A DNA stretch of 35,975 nt from Firmicutes bacterium CAG:631. GTDB taxonomy: Bacteria > Bacillota_I > Bacilli_A > RFN20 > CAG-631. This document shows positions 24,944 through 34,087 of this stretch, in pieces. The position numbers and the translations under genes were made by a program. The stretch's first letter is position 1. Each line of letters begins with the position of its first letter. Location: assembly GCA_000433015.1 (NCBI GenBank), contig HF998004.1, positions 4,108 to 40,082 on the forward strand, given 5' to 3'. A model generated the notes under the pieces. The model ran no database searches. It was not told the DNA's origin and saw nothing but the letters and a program-made list of their open reading frames with translations.

Positions 24944-25617
24944 ATTCTTTCCTCAGAAATAAATGCATAACCATTCCCAAATTGTGTCAAAATAAATGTT
25001 TTTTTTGGTTCAACTTCAATCATTTTTCTTCGTAATGTTGATAAATGTCGTTTAATCGTTGTCGTATTTAAACTTTTAGATTTCCACACTTGTTCATAAA
25101 TTTCATTGGCCAAAAAAAACTGATTTGGATGTGTCATTAAAAAATGTAAAATGTTAAATTCACTACTGGTCAAGTGAATTTCTTTTTGCTGATAAAAAAC
25201 ACTACGATATCGAATGTTTAATTTAATTCCTCGACATTCTATCACTGATTTTTCTATCGGTAAAAGTCGTAACGATAATCTTGTCTTAAGTAATAACATG
25301 GAACATGGTTTTACAATATAATCGACAATCCCATTTTCAAAGCCTTCTAAAATATTTTTTTCATCGCTTAAATCAGATAAAATAATCACTGGAGGTAGTT
25401 GCGTATCTTTTAAAAGTTCTAATCCTGATCCATCAGGTAAAACAACATCTAACACAATTGCATCAAATGCAATGCTTTGAACGGCTTTTTTTGCCTCTTC
25501 TAAAGATGTTGCTGTATAGACTTCATTATCTAAATTTATAAAATATTCTTTCATTTGTTGAAGTAGGCTATCATCATCTTCTACAAATAAAAGCACCCTT
25601 TTTGTTACATCTAACAT
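24940..25617 (-). CDS. OmpR/PhoB-family response regulator
   Basis: The protein has 225 residues. The receiver domain has the acidic pocket EDDD (14-17 region), phospho-acceptor Asp57 in VLDVVLPDG, Ser81 and Lys103 (DYIVKP). The C-terminal winged helix has HLTSSEFNILHFLMTHP and a recognition region ending NTTTIKRHLSTLRRK, then QFGNGYAFI. The cognate kinase follows with a four-base ATGA overlap. AGAGAGGG precedes the ATG. Two direct repeats of GTAACC, ten bases apart, lie upstream and may be its own binding site. Confidence 0.93.
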   Translation of the reverse strand: MLDVTKRVLLFVEDDDSLLQQMKEYFINLDNEVYTATSLEEAKKAVQSIAFDAIVLDVVLPDGSGLELLKDTQLPPVIILSDLSDEKNILEGFENGIVDYIVKPCSMLLLKTRLSLRLLPIEKSVIECRGIKLNIRYRSVFYQQKEIHLTSSEFNILHFLMTHPNQFFLANEIYEQVWKSKSLNTTTIKRHLSTLRRKMIEVEPKKTFILTQFGNGYAFISEERI

Positions 25618-25662
25618 GTCAATCCCTCTCTAATAATATATATTTTCATAATCTCAATGGGA

Positions 25663-25695
25663 TGTCAATAAATGTAATGGTTACGTTTGGTTACG
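25663..25695 (-). promoter_or_regulatory. Candidate promoter and response-regulator box upstream of the two-component operon
   Basis: On the minus strand two copies of CGTAACC (plus-strand 25679-25685 and 25689-25695) have a ten-base period and lie 10 bases before a perfect TTGACA (25663-25668). OmpR-type regulators bind such tandem direct repeats. The -10 is poor, which would suit an activated promoter. Confidence 0.5.
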
Positions 25696-25728
25696 AAAAC
25701 ACCAAAGAAATGACTAATCTCTTTGGTG
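25696..25728 (-). terminator. Terminator overlapping the malQ stop codon
   Basis: CACCAAAGA and TCTTTGGTG form a nine-pair stem whose upstream arm encodes the last malQ codons. The following T run is only four bases, so efficiency may be moderate. Confidence 0.65.
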
Positions 25729-27192
25729 CTTTATTGTTAATTTAACGATAAATTCATATTTTTTAAAATCAAAATCGTTATGCGTTATGCGATATTGCCA
25801 ATTGCCTTGGTCACTTCCAGGAACATTCATTCTTGACTTCTCATCTTGTTTTAAAATATCTTGGATTTGTAAAATAATCACATTCGCATCGGAGGCAAAT
25901 AAATCATCCATAATTGCTTCATAAGTTGTATTTTCATCGACTGTTTGGTAATATTTTTTCATATTTAAAAATCCATTTTGGTTTTGTTTTACATACTCAA
26001 AAAAAGGAGAATTGTCATGCGTTCCAATATAACCAATACAATTTTTTTCATAATTTTTAGGTAAATAAGGATGTTTTTCATCTAAAGAATCAAAGGCAAA
26101 TAATAAGATTTTTAACCCTGGAAAATGATAGCGATCTTTTAGTAATTGAACAGAATCAGTTATTATTCCTAAATCTTCTGCAATAAATGGTGTTTGCCCA
26201 AATTTTTGAGTCATCAAATCAAAAAAGGTTTTCCCAGGTCCTGCATACCATTTTCCATGTAAGGCTGTAGTTTCTTTAAAAGGAATAGCATAATAAGCCT
26301 CAAATCCACGGAAATGATCAAGACGAACATAATCATATAATTTTAATAAATGTTGAAAACGCAAAGTCCACCAATGATAATCATCTTTTTTCATCTGTTC
26401 ATAATTGTAAATAGGATTTCCCCATAATTGCCCCGTTTTAGAAAAATAATCGGGCGGTACTCCAGCCACCAATGTAGGATAATATTGTGTATCCAACAAG
26501 AAAAGCCGTTGATTTGCCCATACATCACAACTATCGAAATTGACATATATAGGGCAATCTCCGATTAATTGTATTTTATTTGCTTTAGCAAAATTTTTTA
26601 ATTTTTGATATTGTTTAAACGCTATAAATTGGCAAAAGATATAAAATTGAATCCAATCTTGATTTTCTTCTTGAAAGCGATGAATGACATTTTTCTTTTT
26701 AATTTTATAGTCTATTTCCCATTGTGTCCAGGGTTGTTGATGAAAATATTTTTTCAACGCCATAAAAAGCGCATAATCTTCTAGCCAAAATTGATTTTTG
26801 CGCATAAAAATTTGAATCATTTTTTGATATTTAGCATATCCTCTTTGGTAAGCAAGCCATAATATTTTTTCTTTATTTTCATAGATAAGGCCATAGTCCA
26901 CTCGATCTTTTGTTTGATACCATGTTAAAGCATCTACTTCTTCTTGTTTTAGTAATTGATTTTGAATCAAATCATCCAAATCAATAAAATAGGGATTTAA
27001 AGCAAAAGTGGAAAAACTTTGATAAGGAGAATCTTTGTATCCAGTTGGTGAAAGCGGAAGAAATTGCCAATACTTTTGCTTTGTCTTTTTTAAAAGGCGT
27101 ATAAAACAATAAGCTTCTTTACCAAAAGTTCCTATACCATAATTGGATGGCAAAGAACTGATGTGTAATAAAATACCACTTCCACGTTCCAT
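25714..27192 (-). CDS. malQ: 4-alpha-glucanotransferase (amylomaltase, GH77)
   Basis: The 492-residue protein matches the compact amylomaltase length. It opens with ERGSGILLHISSLPSNYGIGTFG, and has the catalytic Asp in RLDHFRGFEAYYAIP, the acid/base Glu in FIAEDLGIIT and the transition-state Asp in GTHDNSPF. It transfers glucan segments between maltodextrins in the cytoplasm. The gene starts eight bases after the degenerate GGDEF/EAL gene and is probably the last of the operon. A hairpin lies over its stop codon. Together with the alpha-1,6-glucosidase it suggests maltodextrin/isomaltose or glycogen use. No other glycogen genes are in the window. Confidence 0.95.
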   Translation of the reverse strand: MERGSGILLHISSLPSNYGIGTFGKEAYCFIRLLKKTKQKYWQFLPLSPTGYKDSPYQSFSTFALNPYFIDLDDLIQNQLLKQEEVDALTWYQTKDRVDYGLIYENKEKILWLAYQRGYAKYQKMIQIFMRKNQFWLEDYALFMALKKYFHQQPWTQWEIDYKIKKKNVIHRFQEENQDWIQFYIFCQFIAFKQYQKLKNFAKANKIQLIGDCPIYVNFDSCDVWANQRLFLLDTQYYPTLVAGVPPDYFSKTGQLWGNPIYNYEQMKKDDYHWWTLRFQHLLKLYDYVRLDHFRGFEAYYAIPFKETTALHGKWYAGPGKTFFDLMTQKFGQTPFIAEDLGIITDSVQLLKDRYHFPGLKILLFAFDSLDEKHPYLPKNYEKNCIGYIGTHDNSPFFEYVKQNQNGFLNMKKYYQTVDENTTYEAIMDDLFASDANVIILQIQDILKQDEKSRMNVPGSDQGNWQYRITHNDFDFKKYEFIVKLTIKHQRD

Positions 27193-27200
27193 AAAATCAC

Positions 27201-28955
27201 CTACGCTTTATTTTTATTTTCTAATTCAATGAGTTGTTTTAATAAATGTTGATCACTGAGTTGATTCTCTTGTATTTTTTCATTAAATAAAGGTCCAGAT
27301 ATGTATTTTGCATGCATGTGAAATAATTTTTCATATTGATAAATGCTATTAATATCCACACCAATCATAACTAAATCATATTGTTCTGCAATTTTTTGAT
27401 TTGTTAAAAAAGCAATTTGATAATGTGTAGAATCAAAAGATGTATCAATTACTTCTTCAAAAATCATCATGTAATTTAACTTCGTATAAATAATTTCATT
27501 CAAATAAGGAATTTGAAAATTACTGATAGCTATCCCAAATTGAATATGATTGGATTCTATATTTCCTTTAATAATTTTCTCCATTGTAACTAAATTGGTT
27601 TCGGAAACCACTAAATTTTCAAAAGAGATCATAATTTTCAAATCAATTTGTTGAAAATCTTCAAAAGAAGCATACGCATCACAAAAGCGAGAAATTTGAG
27701 AGTGAGGAATAACAATAAAGACCGGCAATTGAAAGTCTTTTTGCAAAATTTTTTCAAGTATTCCCATAAAATACTTTTTTCTTTCTCCAATTTCTTGAGC
27801 CATAGAAATAAACTTTTCTTTCGTGATATCAATTTCTTTATTTAAAGAAATTTCCACTTTATATCCCATTACTTTTTTTGTAGAAATATCTAAAATCGGT
27901 TGATAAACTAAATCAAAATCTTTTTCATCAATAATTTTTTTCACTAAAGACAATTTTTCAACATTTTCTTTTTCAATAATTGATAATTCTTTATCAAAAA
28001 AACGAATTTTATCGTTAAAAAATCTTCTCTTTAAACATTGATTGAGAGCAATTTCAGATTTTTCTAAGCAGTTGAGAGGGTCATTATTTTCAATAATCAT
28101 TGCACCAGCTAAAAAGTTAATATTGAAATTTCCTTTTCCTACTACAATATTTCCTGAACAAGTTTGTAAAATCTTTTTTAATTTTTGCTTTAATTTTGAT
28201 AAAGACATCACTTTTCCTAAAAAAATGTGAAAAGTAGCTTCTTTGCTTTGACAAATAGCCATGTCTTCTTCTAAAATAGCCTCTAAACGGTTTAAAATTT
28301 CATAGTCAATTAACTTTACAAAATCATCTTTAAAATCTTTAACAATCGCTTCATATTCCTTGTAACGAATCGTAACAATACAAGCAATTTCATTTTCTAA
28401 AGTCAATTTTAATAAAACTTGAATTTTTTCATAAAAAGATTCGGTATCATATAAAGATAATTTTTTTTCGTAATCCTTAATCATTTGATTACTGACAGTA
28501 ATATCTTGTGCCATAATAAAATATTTATGATTTTCTGGAATATAATTTTGTAAACTGCAACGATATAAACGTTTATTTCCAGAATCATCATACATTTGTA
28601 ATTCAATTCTTCGATAGTTTCCATATTCACTATTATTTTGAATAAATTCTAACCAATCTTGCAATTTCTTTAAATTTTCAGAATCCAAAGAATAAGTAAA
28701 CTCATCAAAATTTAATGTTTTCGTTTTATTATTGGTTTCATAAACATAATAAATTTCAACAATATTACGACTTAAATCAATCACTAAAGATAATCGATTA
28801 CTCTTTTTTTCATCCATCATTTCAGCAAAAGAACGTGTCTTTTTTTTAAAAAATTGAAAGAGCAATAAAACGAGATCAACCAATACGAAAAAAGCGAAGA
28901 TACCAAGAATAATAATCAAAAAATATTGTCCTGCATTGAGTTTTGAAAAATACAT
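27201..28955 (-). CDS. Membrane protein with degenerate GGDEF and EAL domains
   Basis: The protein has about 584 residues. One membrane helix (about 10-35) is followed by a PAS-like domain (about 55-165), a short coiled linker, a GGDEF-like fold (about 170-325) and an EAL-like fold (about 340-570). The catalytic signatures are lost: the GGDEF loop reads ATFHIFLG, and the EAL start reads YQPILDISTKKVMGYKVEI, with the usual Glu-Ala-Leu replaced. It is probably neither a working cyclase nor a working phosphodiesterase, but may bind nucleotide or protein. ATG at 28955 is chosen with AAGGAGG six bases upstream; TTG at 28961 lies too close to it. It sits between a phosphoesterase and malQ with gaps of about 10 bases. 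Confidence 0.82.
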   Translation of the reverse strand: MYFSKLNAGQYFLIIILGIFAFFVLVDLVLLLFQFFKKKTRSFAEMMDEKKSNRLSLVIDLSRNIVEIYYVYETNNKTKTLNFDEFTYSLDSENLKKLQDWLEFIQNNSEYGNYRRIELQMYDDSGNKRLYRCSLQNYIPENHKYFIMAQDITVSNQMIKDYEKKLSLYDTESFYEKIQVLLKLTLENEIACIVTIRYKEYEAIVKDFKDDFVKLIDYEILNRLEAILEEDMAICQSKEATFHIFLGKVMSLSKLKQKLKKILQTCSGNIVVGKGNFNINFLAGAMIIENNDPLNCLEKSEIALNQCLKRRFFNDKIRFFDKELSIIEKENVEKLSLVKKIIDEKDFDLVYQPILDISTKKVMGYKVEISLNKEIDITKEKFISMAQEIGERKKYFMGILEKILQKDFQLPVFIVIPHSQISRFCDAYASFEDFQQIDLKIMISFENLVVSETNLVTMEKIIKGNIESNHIQFGIAISNFQIPYLNEIIYTKLNYMMIFEEVIDTSFDSTHYQIAFLTNQKIAEQYDLVMIGVDINSIYQYEKLFHMHAKYISGPLFNEKIQENQLSDQHLLKQLIELENKNKA

Positions 28956-28966
28956 AGGCAACCTCC

Positions 28967-29803
28967 TTAATCCGTAATATATAATTCTATTATATCACTC
29001 GGAGCGCAAAAACGAAACTTAAACATATTGCATCCCATTCCTTTAGATACAATTAAATATTGGTTATCTTTTTGATAAACACCTTGAATATATTTTTTAC
29101 CATGTTTTGGTTTATAAATTAAAGGAAGAAAAGGAATTCGAATTTGTCCACCATGCGTATGTCCTGATAAGACAAGATCAACATCATGAATTTGATCAAA
29201 ATAATCTCCTTGATGAACAACAACAATACGAATATCGCCACTCGAAATATTTGGTTGTTGTGGTGTATGATATTGTCCTTCTTTTAAACCCATAATGACA
29301 ATCTTTTTTTCATGATATTTTACTTCAACAGCTTCATTTTGCAACAAAAGAAGCGGAAAAGCCTCAAAAAGAGCATCCTTTTGATTTTGTGAAATACGAC
29401 TTTCTTTTTTATATTCATGATTTCCTTCTACTTTATAACCTTTTTGTGATTTTAAAAACTGAAAATATTTTTCAATATCTTCTTTTTGAAAATATTTAGC
29501 CGTATTGTAGCCAATTAAATCTCCACCAAAAAGGTAAAGATCGGCCTGACATTGCTTTAATACTTCCACTTTCTTTTCAAGTTGCTTCCCTTTTAACATT
29601 TTGCCCACATGCAAATCACTAAAAAAAACAATTTTAAATGCCGATTCAATTGGTTTTTTAATTTTCGTTAATTGTTTGTTTTGATATTGAAAACGTAAGA
29701 TTTTCGTCTTTTTAACTTCAAAAAAATAACCATATAGATATAGGCTCAATCCTAAAAGAAGAAAAGCACCAAGACACACTAAAAAAATCGCAAGCGGACT
29801 CAT
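28967..29803 (-). CDS. Membrane-anchored metallophosphoesterase (YkuE/YaeI type)
   Basis: The protein has 278 residues. An N-terminal membrane helix (about 4-27) precedes a calcineurin-like domain with all metal-binding motifs: SDLHVG (62-67), GGDLIG (93-98), GNHE (127-130, usually GNHD), VVHQGD and SGHTHGGQ. Family members hydrolyse phosphoesters, including UDP-sugar or lipid pyrophosphates, near the membrane. The substrate cannot be told here. The ATG overlaps the hslO stop codon (ATGA), and the next gene follows after 11 bases, so it belongs to the ftsH-malQ operon. Confidence 0.9.
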   Translation of the reverse strand: MSPLAIFLVCLGAFLLLGLSLYLYGYFFEVKKTKILRFQYQNKQLTKIKKPIESAFKIVFFSDLHVGKMLKGKQLEKKVEVLKQCQADLYLFGGDLIGYNTAKYFQKEDIEKYFQFLKSQKGYKVEGNHEYKKESRISQNQKDALFEAFPLLLLQNEAVEVKYHEKKIVIMGLKEGQYHTPQQPNISSGDIRIVVVHQGDYFDQIHDVDLVLSGHTHGGQIRIPFLPLIYKPKHGKKYIQGVYQKDNQYLIVSKGMGCNMFKFRFCAPSDIIELYITD

Positions 29804-30678
29804 TCTTGTTTATCCTTTCGAATTGCTTTTAAATCATCAGTTGATAAATAATATTTTTTCTGGCAAAAGTTGCAAGTGATTTCTACGCCTTGATCTTCTT
29901 GAATCATTTCATCCAGTTCTTTTGTATCAATTTTTTTTATTAGTTCTTTTGCATATTGTAAACTACAATGACATTGAAATTGCACGGGATAACTATCAAT
30001 CAACCTTGCATCCTTAAACAATGCATAAATCATTTGTTCTGCACCATATTTTTTTAATAAATCTGATACCGAATGAATTTCTGTCAACATTTTTTCAATC
30101 GTTTGGTAGGTTTGCTCAGAAGCATTAGGCAATAATTGAATAAAGAATCCGCCTGCTTCTCCAATACTATAGTCTGGATTAATTAAAACACCTAAAGCAA
30201 CGACAGTAGGAATTTGTTCACTTGTGCCATAATAATAACTGATATCTTCAGCAATTTCACCGCTTATTAAAGCACAACTTCCAACAAATGGTTCTTTTAA
30301 TTGAAGTTGCTTCGTTACAGTTAAATATCCCTCATGTCCTACCGCTGTTCCCACATCCAAATGCCCATTTTCTTTCAATGGAACGTCGAAAAGAGGATTT
30401 GATACAAATCCTCTAACATTTCCTTTGGCATCCGCTTCAGCCTTTAAATTTCCTAACGGTCCATTTCCATCAATACTAACTAATAATCTTTCATTATCTT
30501 TTAATTGCCCTGCCATGAGCAAAGCTCCACTCATTAAACGACCAATAGCGGCTAAAGCAACAGCAGAAGCTTGAACATTTTGTGCATAAGTGGCCAAAAC
30601 ATCTTTACTATCCACACTATAGATGAGCACTTCATCATGAAGTGCTAAATATTTATAAAGTTTACTCTTGTTTGTCAT
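29800..30678 (-). CDS. hslO: Redox-regulated chaperone Hsp33
   Basis: The protein has about 292 residues. The N-terminal domain and the zinc-binding tail with CHC (in FQCHCSLQYA) and CNFC are complete. The four cysteines hold zinc when reduced; under oxidative stress they form disulfides and the chaperone holds unfolding proteins. The ATG at 30678 is preferred, since AAAGGATGA lies eight bases upstream. It overlaps the end of ftsH by 17 bases. The order ftsH-hslO is the common Bacillota one, here without the intervening coaX. Confidence 0.95.
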   Translation of the reverse strand: MTNKSKLYKYLALHDEVLIYSVDSKDVLATYAQNVQASAVALAAIGRLMSGALLMAGQLKDNERLLVSIDGNGPLGNLKAEADAKGNVRGFVSNPLFDVPLKENGHLDVGTAVGHEGYLTVTKQLQLKEPFVGSCALISGEIAEDISYYYGTSEQIPTVVALGVLINPDYSIGEAGGFFIQLLPNASEQTYQTIEKMLTEIHSVSDLLKKYGAEQMIYALFKDARLIDSYPVQFQCHCSLQYAKELIKKIDTKELDEMIQEDQGVEITCNFCQKKYYLSTDDLKAIRKDKQE

Positions 30679-32815
30679 CCGTTGAATCATCCTTTGTATC
30701 TTTTAATTCATCAAGAGAAGAATTTTCTTGAGAGTCAGTTTGTTCAGGATTAGATTCTGCTTCTTTTGTATCCGGTTCAACACTATTCATTGCATTCTTT
30801 TGTTGTTGCGCCTTATATTCATCTAAAGAACCGTGTTCAATGAGGTAATCAATTTCTTCTGCAGTAATCGTTTCATATTTTAAAAGCGTTTCTGCAATTA
30901 AAATTAACATATCTTTATTTTGTAAAATACAATTTCTAGCGGTTTCTAAACAACTTTCAATGATTTCACGAACCGCTTTATCAATTTCATTTGCGACTTC
31001 GCCAGAAATACGGGTACTTCCATAATCTCTTCCTAAAAAGACTTGACTACTATCCCGTTCATATTGAACAGGTCCAAGAGGAGACATTCCAAGTTCAGTA
31101 ACCATGACTCGGGCAATTTGTGTTGCTCGTTCAATATCACTATGCGCTCCTGTCGTCACATCGTCAAAGAAAATTTCTTCAGAAGCTCTTCCGGCTAAAT
31201 AAGAAGTAATTTTAGCTAAAAGTTCTCCTTTTGTTTGTAACATACTTTCATCTTTTGGAGTCATCAAGACATATCCACCCGCATCACCACGCGGAATAAT
31301 GGTAATTTTTTGAACCGTTTCACTTAAAGCTACCTTTAAGCCAATAACAGCATGTCCCGCTTCATGATAAGCAACCATTCGTTTGGTTCTTTCACTAATT
31401 ACTTTTGTTTTCTTTGCAGGACCGCCAATAACACGGTCAATCGCTTCATCAATATCTGAACTACTAATCTTATCGTGTTTATTCCGTACAGATAAAATAG
31501 CTGCTTCATTCATAACGTTTTCTAATTCAGCACCACTAAATCCTGGTGTCTTTTTAGCAACGGCTTCTAAATTGACATCACTAGCTAAGGTTTTATTTCT
31601 TGAATGAACTTTTAAGATATCTACTCTACCTTTTAAATCAGGAAGATTAACATCAATTTGTCTATCAAAACGTCCAGGACGTAATAAGGCTGGATCTAAA
31701 ACATCAATCCGGTTGGTTGCAGCAAGAACAATAATACCAGAGTTATTTTCAAAACCATCCATTTCAACTAGAAGTTGATTCAGTGTTTGCTCTCTTTCAT
31801 CATGTCCACCGCCAAGTCCGGTTCCTCTTTGACGAGCCACAGCATCAATTTCATCAATAAAGATAATACATGGAGCAGTTAAACGAGCCTTTTTGAACAT
31901 ATCACGAACACGACTTGCACCAACACCGACAAACATTTCAAGGAAATCACTACCAGAAATGTAATAAAATGGAACACTTGCCTCCCCAGCGACCGCTTTA
32001 GCAAGTAATGTTTTTCCTGTTCCAGGAGGCCCCTTTAAAATAACACCTTTCGGTATTCTAGCTCCGGATTTTGCATATTTGCGTGGATTCTTTAAATAAT
32101 CCACGATTTCTTTCATTTCTTCTTTTTCATCTTCACAACCGGCGACATCGCTAAAACGGATGGTAGAAGCATCTTCCCGTCTTGCCTTTGACTTTCCAAA
32201 ATCAAAAGTCGATTTGCCGCCTCCTTGTGCATTCGCAATTTTACCAATAATAATGAATGCAAATAATCCAACAATTAAAATTGGAATTAAAGATTGAAGT
32301 AATTCTAACCAGAAATTCGGTTCTGTTGTATCTACAATTCCTATTGGGATTGATGGCAATTGATTTTCAATCAAAAAATCATCTGCTTGAGTTAAATAGC
32401 CTTTGATTTGAGTTAATTCATTTCCGCCATCATTTGCCGCAAATTCATATGTAGCACGATAATAGTAAGTAACCGTTTGCTTGTTTTCTGTACGTTGAAC
32501 CATATAATCCATCAAAAAAGTTGTTTTATAAGGTCCTACTTGTATTTTAATTTCTTCAATATTTTTTAATCTTGCCAAATATTCAGCTTCTAATGATTCT
32601 TGAACTTCTGAATCATTATTCGTTGTTTCAGAATTATCTTCCAATGTCAAATAATTTTTAATATCATTATGTGTCCAAACGACTACCTCTCTTCTTCTAC
32701 CAGACATAGTAAAGACAAGTGTAATCACCAAAATAATGATAACCAACCAAAATAATAAGTATTTCCATAACGAAGATTTGCCATTTCGCTTTCCATAAAT
32801 ATTTGGATTGTTCAT
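30662..32815 (-). CDS. ftsH: ATP-dependent zinc metalloprotease FtsH
   Basis: The protein has about 717 residues. Two membrane helices (about 18-38 and 175-195) enclose an external domain of about 130 residues, longer than the roughly 70 in E. coli FtsH. The AAA module has Walker A GPPGTGKT (about 262-269), Walker [10 protein letters not shown] and the pore motif FVG. The protease zinc site is HEAGH (about 484-488). The C terminus is an acidic Ser/Asn/Gln tail. FtsH degrades membrane and regulatory proteins as a hexamer. ATG at 32815 is chosen because AAAGGAG is nine bases upstream; the ATG at 32824 abuts it. A 25-base palindrome lies just upstream. Confidence 0.97.
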   Translation of the reverse strand: MNNPNIYGKRNGKSSLWKYLLFWLVIIILVITLVFTMSGRRREVVVWTHNDIKNYLTLEDNSETTNNDSEVQESLEAEYLARLKNIEEIKIQVGPYKTTFLMDYMVQRTENKQTVTYYYRATYEFAANDGGNELTQIKGYLTQADDFLIENQLPSIPIGIVDTTEPNFWLELLQSLIPILIVGLFAFIIIGKIANAQGGGKSTFDFGKSKARREDASTIRFSDVAGCEDEKEEMKEIVDYLKNPRKYAKSGARIPKGVILKGPPGTGKTLLAKAVAGEASVPFYYISGSDFLEMFVGVGASRVRDMFKKARLTAPCIIFIDEIDAVARQRGTGLGGGHDEREQTLNQLLVEMDGFENNSGIIVLAATNRIDVLDPALLRPGRFDRQIDVNLPDLKGRVDILKVHSRNKTLASDVNLEAVAKKTPGFSGAELENVMNEAAILSVRNKHDKISSSDIDEAIDRVIGGPAKKTKVISERTKRMVAYHEAGHAVIGLKVALSETVQKITIIPRGDAGGYVLMTPKDESMLQTKGELLAKITSYLAGRASEEIFFDDVTTGAHSDIERATQIARVMVTELGMSPLGPVQYERDSSQVFLGRDYGSTRISGEVANEIDKAVREIIESCLETARNCILQNKDMLILIAETLLKYETITAEEIDYLIEHGSLDEYKAQQQKNAMNSVEPDTKEAESNPEQTDSQENSSLDELKDTKDDSTDDKQE

Positions 32816-32834
32816 CGTATTCATCTCCTTTATT

Positions 32835-32859
32835 GATAAATGTTTATTATAAACATTTA
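32835..32859 (-). promoter_or_regulatory. Perfect 25-base palindrome between tilS and ftsH (candidate operator)
   Basis: Arms ATAAATGTTTAT and ATAAACATTTAT flank one central base. On the minus strand TATAAT sits at the centre, so a bound repressor would cover a -10. I find no good -35 at the right spacing. The structure lacks the GC stem and T run of a terminator. Confidence 0.55.
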
Positions 32860-32860
32860 T

Positions 32861-34087
32861 TTACTTTTTATATTCTATCACAAAATAATTGTTTTGTGTC
32901 AATTTTAATGAAAAATATCTATAAAATCCACTAACCAACAAAATTTTACCATCCTTATTTTCCAATACAGGAACATGAATTCGGTCCTCCTTTGGAACTT
33001 TTTTGTCGATAAAAAGGCGACTTATTTTTTTTGTTCCATTTTTTAATTCAATTTTATCCGATGCTTTATAACTTCTTATTTGAATAGGAAAATCTTCTTT
33101 AGTTAAGTAGATTCCTTGCATTTTCAATCCTTCATGTCGAATTTCAAAGTAAGGTGTTTTGAATAAAGCATCATCATTTCTTACATAGCAAAAAGGACTA
33201 GAAGTTAAATATTTAAATTCAATTTGTGAATAAGCCTTTATCATATAATAGTCCTTATTTATTTTATGTTTTAAATTCGGTTTTTTACTCCAAAGAAAAT
33301 TTTTTAAATTCGACAAAAGATGACGATTGATAAATGGTTGCATTTCTTTTTGAATGGTTTCATATAAAAAAATTTGTAAAAAGAGGTCATCTTGTTTTTT
33401 TAAATCATGCGTTTGATAAGTGGAATGTGTCGATAAATAATGGCGTACTTTTTGCCTTGTATCTATTAAGATTTTTTCATCTTTTAAAGCTTGTTCCCAT
33501 ACTTTTTGTTTATCTAATGTCTGTAGTTGATGTCTAATTTGATTGCGCAAATAAATTTCTGAATCATTACTTTGGTCAATGCCAAAAGGAATATGATTTT
33601 TTAAACAATAAGCTTGCAAATCTTTTTTAGAAACAGAAAGTAAAGGGCGATAAACTTGCATTCCCCATAAATTTGTTTGTGAAGCAATCAGATAAGATTC
33701 ATTAATGACGTGCCGCTTTTTTTTCAACAAATAGGTTTCTAATAAATCATCAAAATGATGAGCAACAAATAGTCCATCACAATGCTCTTTTTGATAAATT
33801 TGAGCAAAGAATTGATAACGAAATTCTCTTGCTTTGACCTGAAAGGATTTTTTCTCCTCCTTTTCTTGAAAAAAAGCAACATGAACAGGAATGTTTTTTT
33901 CTTGACAATATTTTTCAATGAGTTGTTGCTCTTGGTCACTTTCTTTTCTTTTTTTATAATTCACATGTGCAACAATTAAAGCATATCCATTTTGAAATAA
34001 AAGATCTAATAAAGCCATGGAATCTGGTCCTCCAGAAACAGCCACTAAATACAGTTGATCTTTAGGATAATGAAATTCTAGTTGCAT
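32861..34087 (-). CDS. tilS: tRNA(Ile) lysidine synthase
   Basis: The protein has 408 residues. The PP-loop SGGPDS (18-23) opens the N-terminal domain, followed by the substrate-recognition motif HHFDDLLETYLL and PLLSVSKKDLQAYC. It adds lysine to C34 of the CAU-anticodon tRNA(Ile), so that the tRNA reads AUA; this is essential. The length is shorter than B. subtilis TilS, although C-terminal tRNA-binding parts are still present. GAAGGAGGA precedes the ATG. The start overlaps the end of the unknown ORF by ten bases. Confidence 0.95.
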   Translation of the reverse strand: MQLEFHYPKDQLYLVAVSGGPDSMALLDLLFQNGYALIVAHVNYKKRKESDQEQQLIEKYCQEKNIPVHVAFFQEKEEKKSFQVKAREFRYQFFAQIYQKEHCDGLFVAHHFDDLLETYLLKKKRHVINESYLIASQTNLWGMQVYRPLLSVSKKDLQAYCLKNHIPFGIDQSNDSEIYLRNQIRHQLQTLDKQKVWEQALKDEKILIDTRQKVRHYLSTHSTYQTHDLKKQDDLFLQIFLYETIQKEMQPFINRHLLSNLKNFLWSKKPNLKHKINKDYYMIKAYSQIEFKYLTSSPFCYVRNDDALFKTPYFEIRHEGLKMQGIYLTKEDFPIQIRSYKASDKIELKNGTKKISRLFIDKKVPKEDRIHVPVLENKDGKILLVSGFYRYFSLKLTQNNYFVIEYKK

